Shown: one piece after another, positions 59,770 to 64,000 of the stretch | How the letters are laid out: every line of letters starts with the position of its first letter | Numbering within the stretch: the first letter of the stretch is position 1 | Assembly (NCBI RefSeq): GCF_001598855.1 | Contig: NZ_BCZS01000005.1 | Coordinates: forward strand, 1 to 64,000 | DNA from: Pluralibacter gergoviae ATCC 33028 = NBRC 105706 | GTDB lineage: Bacteria; Pseudomonadota; Gammaproteobacteria; Enterobacterales; Enterobacteriaceae | DNA: 64,000 nt | Direction: 5' to 3' | Program-made: the position numbers and the translations under genes | Notes under the pieces: generated by a model | Seen by the model: only the letters and a program-made list of their open reading frames with translations | What the model was told of the DNA's origin: nothing | Databases searched by the model: none

Positions 59770-59800
59770 ATGCCGGCGCGTTACGCGACCGGCATTTTTT
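59770..59800 (+). terminator. Terminator after ispH
   Basis: A stem atgccgg-cgcg / cgcg-a-ccggcat (one bulge, loop TTA) is followed by six T. The stop codon of the LysR gene on the other strand lies in its loop. Confidence 0.9.
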
Positions 59801-60683
59801 CATTCAGATAGTTAATCATTGCCCGCATTCGGGCCGGCATGTGCTTGTTGCGCGTCCAGAGCAGCCAGAGCTGGCCGGAATAGGTGCTGATAAACTCCCA
59901 CTGCGGAAGAACCTGAACGATTTCCCCCTGCTGCAGAGCCTCCCGCGCCGTAAACAGCGGCAGACTGCCGATCCCCAGGTGACGCCTGATGGCGTCCAGC
60001 CGCACGCCGGTATGGTTTGCCGCATAGCGTCCCCGCGTCTGTACGGTTTCCGTTTTATCGCCGCTCGCGAATTTCCAGCGGGCGTCTGCGGGCGTTTCGC
60101 CCAAAGAAATACAGCTGTGGTGGCGCAGATCTTGCGGTTGTTCGGGAACGCCCGCGTCGCGCAGATACTCCCGCGTGGCGCAAATAATATGGCTTACCGG
60201 CATCAGCGCTCTTCCGTACAGGCCCGGGGAGGGGGCGTTGGTGATCCTCAGCGCCATATCGACGCCGTCATCAATCAGATCCATATAGCGGTCTTCCAGC
60301 CGCAGGCAGACGTCAATTTGCGGATAGCGGGTAAGAAACTCCGGCATCAGCGGATGGATCACAAATCGTCCCACGGCCTTCGGGACGCTGAGCGTCAGCC
60401 TGCCCTGAGCAATGCTTTGCAGACTGCTGCCGGTGTCCATCGCCTGTCTCGCCGCGTCGAGCATATCAAGGGCGTGCTCATAGACCGTCCTGCCCGTTTC
60501 GGTCAGCGCCAGCTTGCGGGTGGTGCGGTGCAGCAGCTTGCAGCCCATCTCTTGCTCCAGCCTCGAGACGCAGCGGCTGACGGCTGAGGGCGTCACGCCG
60601 CCGCTTCTCGCCACTGCCGAAAAGCTGCCCTGTTCAACAATGGCGGCAAAAGTCGCGAGATCGGGAAGCAGGGTGATATTCAT
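59781..60683 (-). CDS. LysR-family transcriptional regulator
   Basis: A 300-residue LysR-type regulator. The N-terminal helix-turn-helix is FSAVARSGGVTPSAVSRCVSRLE at about residues 21-43, followed by the linker helix and a substrate-binding domain from about residue 90. It resembles the DsdC/AaeR-like 'CrgA' subgroup that starts with LPDLATFAAIVEQGSFSAVA, but I cannot assign an ortholog. It is divergent from the AlaX-type gene, so it probably regulates that gene. It is not in E. coli at this place. Confidence 0.88.
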   Translation of the reverse strand: MNITLLPDLATFAAIVEQGSFSAVARSGGVTPSAVSRCVSRLEQEMGCKLLHRTTRKLALTETGRTVYEHALDMLDAARQAMDTGSSLQSIAQGRLTLSVPKAVGRFVIHPLMPEFLTRYPQIDVCLRLEDRYMDLIDDGVDMALRITNAPSPGLYGRALMPVSHIICATREYLRDAGVPEQPQDLRHHSCISLGETPADARWKFASGDKTETVQTRGRYAANHTGVRLDAIRRHLGIGSLPLFTAREALQQGEIVQVLPQWEFISTYSGQLWLLWTRNKHMPARMRAMINYLNEKMPVA

Positions 60684-60775
60684 TTGTGTATTCCAGGCAC
60701 AGGTGCATTGTTTTCAGGCGTCATTATCGCTCTATGAATAATAAATATACTGTTCACCTACAGAGGAGAGCAATG
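60684..60775. promoter_or_regulatory. Divergent promoter region LysR/AlaX
   Basis: This 92-base gap separates the two divergent start codons and must hold both promoters. The AT-rich tctatgaataataaatatact near 60731 provides candidate -10 elements, and GAGGAG at 60763 is the ribosome site of the AlaX gene. LysR-type regulators usually bind such gaps. Confidence 0.5.
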
Positions 60776-61405
60776 ATGACTGAAAGACTTTATTACGTGT
60801 GTGATGCAGTGGAGGGCCGGGCCAGAGTGATGGGCTGTCGCGAAGAGCCCGACGGACGCTATGCCGTTGAGCTGGACCGCACGCTCTTTCATCCCCAGGG
60901 CGGCGGACAGCCCGCGGATAGTGGCTGGCTGGCGGGCATGGTGGTTGAGAACGTGATTCAGCGCGATGACAGGATCCTGCATATTGTCGCGCAGCCGCCG
61001 GCGATGGAAGAGGTTGAACTGCATATTCATGCCGAAAGGCGCGATCTCAATTCCCGCTGGCATACGGCCGGACACCTGATTGGCTATGCCGGAGAGCTGT
61101 ACGGATGGCGGCCCGTTAAGGCGCACCATTGGCCGGGCGAGGGAAGAGTCACCTTCAGGGCAGAGGGCTACAGTGCGGTGCCCGCTGCCCAAGCGTTGAT
61201 AGAGAAAATCGAGGACTGGCAGGCGCGGGGGCTACAGCGGCATATCGAATTCGAGGATGACAAACGTAAAGTCCGCTTCGGCAACCTTGCTGCCTATTTA
61301 TGCGGCGGGACGCATGTTAAAAGTCTGGCGGAGACGGGGCGCATTAATATTATCAGTATCAAATCTAAAAAAGGGGAACTGAGCATTCGGTACGCGCTGT
61401 CGTGA
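60776..61405 (+). CDS. Alanyl-tRNA editing protein, AlaX type
   Basis: A 209-residue stand-alone homolog of the alanyl-tRNA synthetase editing domain. Zinc ligands are present as HxxxH (His96 and His100 in WHTAGHLIG) and CxxxH (Cys176 and His180 in LCGGTHVKS); the substrate loop is FHPQGGGQPADSG. Such proteins hydrolyse Ser- or Gly-tRNA-Ala. I chose ATG 60776 because AGGAG is seven bases upstream; the ATG directly before it is also possible. The protein lacks a catalytic synthetase part. It is divergent from a LysR gene. Some family members are annotated as threonyl/alanyl-tRNA editing-like hydrolases of unknown target. Confidence 0.85.
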   Translation: MTERLYYVCDAVEGRARVMGCREEPDGRYAVELDRTLFHPQGGGQPADSGWLAGMVVENVIQRDDRILHIVAQPPAMEEVELHIHAERRDLNSRWHTAGHLIGYAGELYGWRPVKAHHWPGEGRVTFRAEGYSAVPAAQALIEKIEDWQARGLQRHIEFEDDKRKVRFGNLAAYLCGGTHVKSLAETGRINIISIKSKKGELSIRYALS

Positions 61406-61492
61406 TCCGCATGTGTGGCAAGAAAAGCCGCTGGTCACTCAGGTAGCGGGGCATTAGGATGGAGAGACTGGCTTTTTTATGGAGGAAGAATC

Positions 61493-62407
61493 ATGCCGCT
61501 ACCGTTCATTCTGGATACCGATCCCGGTATCGACGACGCCGCCGCGATTGCCGCTGCGCTGTTTGCCCCGGAGCTGGATCTTCAGCTTATCACTACCGTT
61601 GCGGGCAACGTCTCCGTGGATAAAACCACTCGCAACGCCCTGCAGCTCCTGCACTTCTGGCAGGCCGATGTACCGGTTGCCCGGGGCGCCAGCGCCCCGC
61701 TGCTGCGTCCGCCCCGCGATGCCGCCTATGTCCACGGCGAATCCGGCATGGAAGGCTATGACTTCGTTGAACATCAGCGCACTATCCTCGAAAAACCGGC
61801 CCTGCTCGCCATGCGCGACGCGCTGATGCAGGCCCCGGAGCCGATGACGCTGGTCGCTATCGGTCCGCTGACCAATATTGCTCTGCTGCTGATCCAGTAT
61901 CCGGCCTGCAAGACAAAGATCCGTCGGCTGGTGATTATGGGCGGCTCCGCCGGGCGCGGTAACTTTACGCCCACCGGCGAGTTCAATATCGCCATCGATC
62001 CGGAAGCCGCGTCGAAGGTATTTCAGAGCGGGCTGGAGATCGTGATGTGCGGGCTGGACGTCACCAACAAAGCCGTTCTTGCCCCGGAATTTCTTGCCGC
62101 GCTGCCGACGCTCAACCGCACCGGCGCGATGCTGCACGCCCTGTTCAGCCACTACCGCAGCGGCAGTATGACCAGCGGCCTGCGCATGCACGATCTGTGC
62201 GCCATCGCCTGGCTGGTGCGCCCGCAGCTGTTTACCGTTAAGCCCTGCTTCGTGGCGGTTGAGACCCAGGGCCAGTGGACCGCAGGGACAACGGTGGTGG
62301 ATATCGATGGCCGCTATGAGCAGCCCGCCAACGTGCAGGTAGCGCTGGACCTGGATGTTGAAGGGTTCCGCCGCTGGGTGGCGGAGGTGCTGGCCCTGGC
62401 GCCGTAG
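61493..62407 (+). CDS. rihC: Non-specific ribonucleoside hydrolase RihC
   Basis: RihC hydrolyses purine and pyrimidine ribonucleosides to base and ribose. The 304-residue protein equals E. coli. The N-terminal calcium-binding signature [12 protein letters not shown] at residues 8-19 and the motifs [19 protein letters not shown] and [10 protein letters not shown] are intact. The ATG at 61493 has GGAGGAA upstream; the longer open frame before it is not conserved. Confidence 0.97.
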   Translation: MPLPFILDTDPGIDDAAAIAAALFAPELDLQLITTVAGNVSVDKTTRNALQLLHFWQADVPVARGASAPLLRPPRDAAYVHGESGMEGYDFVEHQRTILEKPALLAMRDALMQAPEPMTLVAIGPLTNIALLLIQYPACKTKIRRLVIMGGSAGRGNFTPTGEFNIAIDPEAASKVFQSGLEIVMCGLDVTNKAVLAPEFLAALPTLNRTGAMLHALFSHYRSGSMTSGLRMHDLCAIAWLVRPQLFTVKPCFVAVETQGQWTAGTTVVDIDGRYEQPANVQVALDLDVEGFRRWVAEVLALAP

Positions 62408-62417
62408 GACTATGCCT

Positions 62418-63360
<943 letters not shown>

Positions 63361-63411
63361 GATTTCACTGTTCGTGATGTGGTCGTGGCAGTCGTTATTG
63401 TATTGATTGCA

Positions 63412-63440
63412 AGGGGCAATATTTTATTGCCCTTAAATTT
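63412..63440 (+). terminator. Terminator after dapB
   Basis: A stem with gggcaat / attgccc and one to two more pairs outside, loop of five, is followed by aaatttt. It starts 52 bases after the dapB stop. Confidence 0.6.
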
Positions 63441-63578
63441 TACCTGTTTAAGGTTGTTTTTATATTCAAGCATCTGTTTTTAAGTGTTAAACCATTAAAA
63501 TGTGTTGTTGATATGTAAAATTTGACCATCTGGTCCACTTTTTCCCGCCTTTTACTCATCCCAAACAGTTTTCCTGGT

Positions 63579-63594
63579 GCGCAAGCGTTTACCG
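63579..63594 (+). promoter_or_regulatory. PurR operator of carAB
   Basis: gcgcaagcgtttaccg matches the PurR consensus (ACGCAAACGTTTTCGT) in its central part CGCAAGCG and TTT. It is about 90 bases upstream of P1, where PurR control of carAB is known in E. coli. Confidence 0.65.
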
Positions 63595-63680
63595 GGGCCA
63601 TTAAAAGCGATCTTTTTGCCGTATCTGGATGGCTAAACCACCCAGTGGCGCGAAATAACATAAAAAATGGCCGCTTTGCG

Positions 63681-63709
63681 TTGACTTTTAGCTGCCGGAT
63701 CTCCAGAAT
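63681..63709 (+). promoter_or_regulatory. carAB promoter P1
   Basis: TTGACT and CAGAAT are separated by 17 bases, and the sequence is nearly the same as E. coli carAB P1 as I recall it. P1 is the pyrimidine-responsive promoter. Confidence 0.85.
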
Positions 63710-63765
63710 GCCGCCGTTTGCCGAAAATTCGCGGGCAGCAAATTTGCATTGATTTGCATCATGAG

Positions 63766-63804
63766 AGTGAATTAATATGCAAATAAACCGAGTGAATATT
63801 CTCT
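63766..63804 (+). promoter_or_regulatory. ArgR boxes overlapping carAB promoter P2
   Basis: Two 18-base ARG boxes separated by three bases, starting at 63766 (agtgaattaatatgcaaa) and 63787 (accgagtgaatattctct), fit the consensus TGAATwwwwATTCA. They cover the P2 -10 region (taatat). Arginine-dependent repression of P2 by ArgR is known. The whole 454-base gap 63361-63814 is control DNA. Confidence 0.85.
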
Positions 63805-63814
63805 GGAGGATGTT

Positions 63815-64000
63815 TTGATTAAGTCAGCGCTTTTGGTTCTGGAAGACGGAACCCAGTTTCACGGTCGGGCCATTGGGGCAACGGGCACGGCGGTTGGGGA
63901 AGTCGTTTTCAATACTTCAATGACCGGTTATCAAGAAATCCTCACTGATCCCTCCTATTCCCGCCAAATCGTTACCCTTACTTATCCCCATATCGGCAAT
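63815..64000 (+). CDS. carA: Carbamoyl-phosphate synthase small subunit, N-terminal part
   Basis: The first 62 codons lie in the window; the gene continues beyond base 64000. CarA is the glutaminase subunit that supplies ammonia to CarB for carbamoyl phosphate, used in arginine and pyrimidine synthesis. The start is TTG at 63815, as in E. coli, preceded by ctggagga. The visible protein, [20 protein letters not shown] to TLTYPHIGN, matches the N-terminal domain. Confidence 0.97.
   Translation, partial: MIKSALLVLEDGTQFHGRAIGATGTAVGEVVFNTSMTGYQEILTDPSYSRQIVTLTYPHIGN

Overview
The window is chromosomal DNA of a GC-rich member of the Enterobacteriaceae. Most genes run in the order of the E. coli K-12 region around minute 0 (fhuF to carA), with products of nearly identical length. 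The presence and absence of accessory genes suggest the Enterobacter/Klebsiella/Cronobacter/Cedecea side of the family rather than Escherichia. I cannot name the species from the sequence alone. Statements about E. coli gene order, lengths and sequences are from memory, not from a search.

Layout. (1) 1-4200: the tail of a cellobiose-type PTS IIC, Fur-controlled fhuF, then an antiporter, a short-chain dehydrogenase and a DUF2171 gene, then Fur-controlled yjjZ. (2) 4228-4620: three identical tRNA-Leu(CAG) genes with a stringent-type promoter. (3) 4662-12249: rsmC, holD, rimI, yjjG, prfC, osmY, ytjA, yjjU, yjjV. (4) 12250-16812: the deoCABD nucleoside catabolism operon with DeoR and CRP control sites. 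(5) 16857-30953: yjjJ (HipA-like kinase), lplA, ytjB, an extra FNR-like regulator, serB-radA-nadR, ettA, slt, trpR, yjjX, gpmB, rob. (6) 31169-33737: creA without creBCD, arcA, yjjY, yjtD. (7) 33871-38821: thrLABC with its attenuator. (8) 38820-44940: yaaA, yaaJ, talB, mog, an extra MHS-type transporter, satP. (9) 45084-48374: heat-shock operon dnaKJ with two sigma-32 promoters. (10) 48402-51024: an accessory galactitol-type PTS (IIB, IIC, IIA) with a small helix-turn-helix/coiled-coil protein. (11) 51235-59800: nhaAR, rpsT, and the ribF-ileS-lspA-fkpB-ispH operon. (12) 59781-64000: a LysR regulator divergent from an AlaX-type tRNA editing protein, rihC, dapB, and the start of carA behind its ArgR/PurR control region.

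The backbone is core metabolism: nucleoside salvage, threonine/lysine/arginine-pyrimidine entry steps, NAD salvage, translation factors and chaperones. Novelty is confined to cassettes placed between core genes: the antiporter/SDR/DUF2171 block, the FNR-like gene, the MHS transporter, the PTS block at dnaJ-nhaA (a site that carries hokC/IS186 in E. coli K-12), and the LysR/AlaX pair. Compared with E. coli, yjjWI, creBCD, yaaI/yaaW and an intact yaaY are missing. I saw no CRISPR array, rRNA, transposase, integrase or phage gene. No clearly unprecedented system stands out. The best candidates for a second look are the solo HipA-like kinase with nested inverted repeats upstream, the PTS block with its small DNA-binding-like partner, and a possible 39-residue ORF that runs into the thr promoter.
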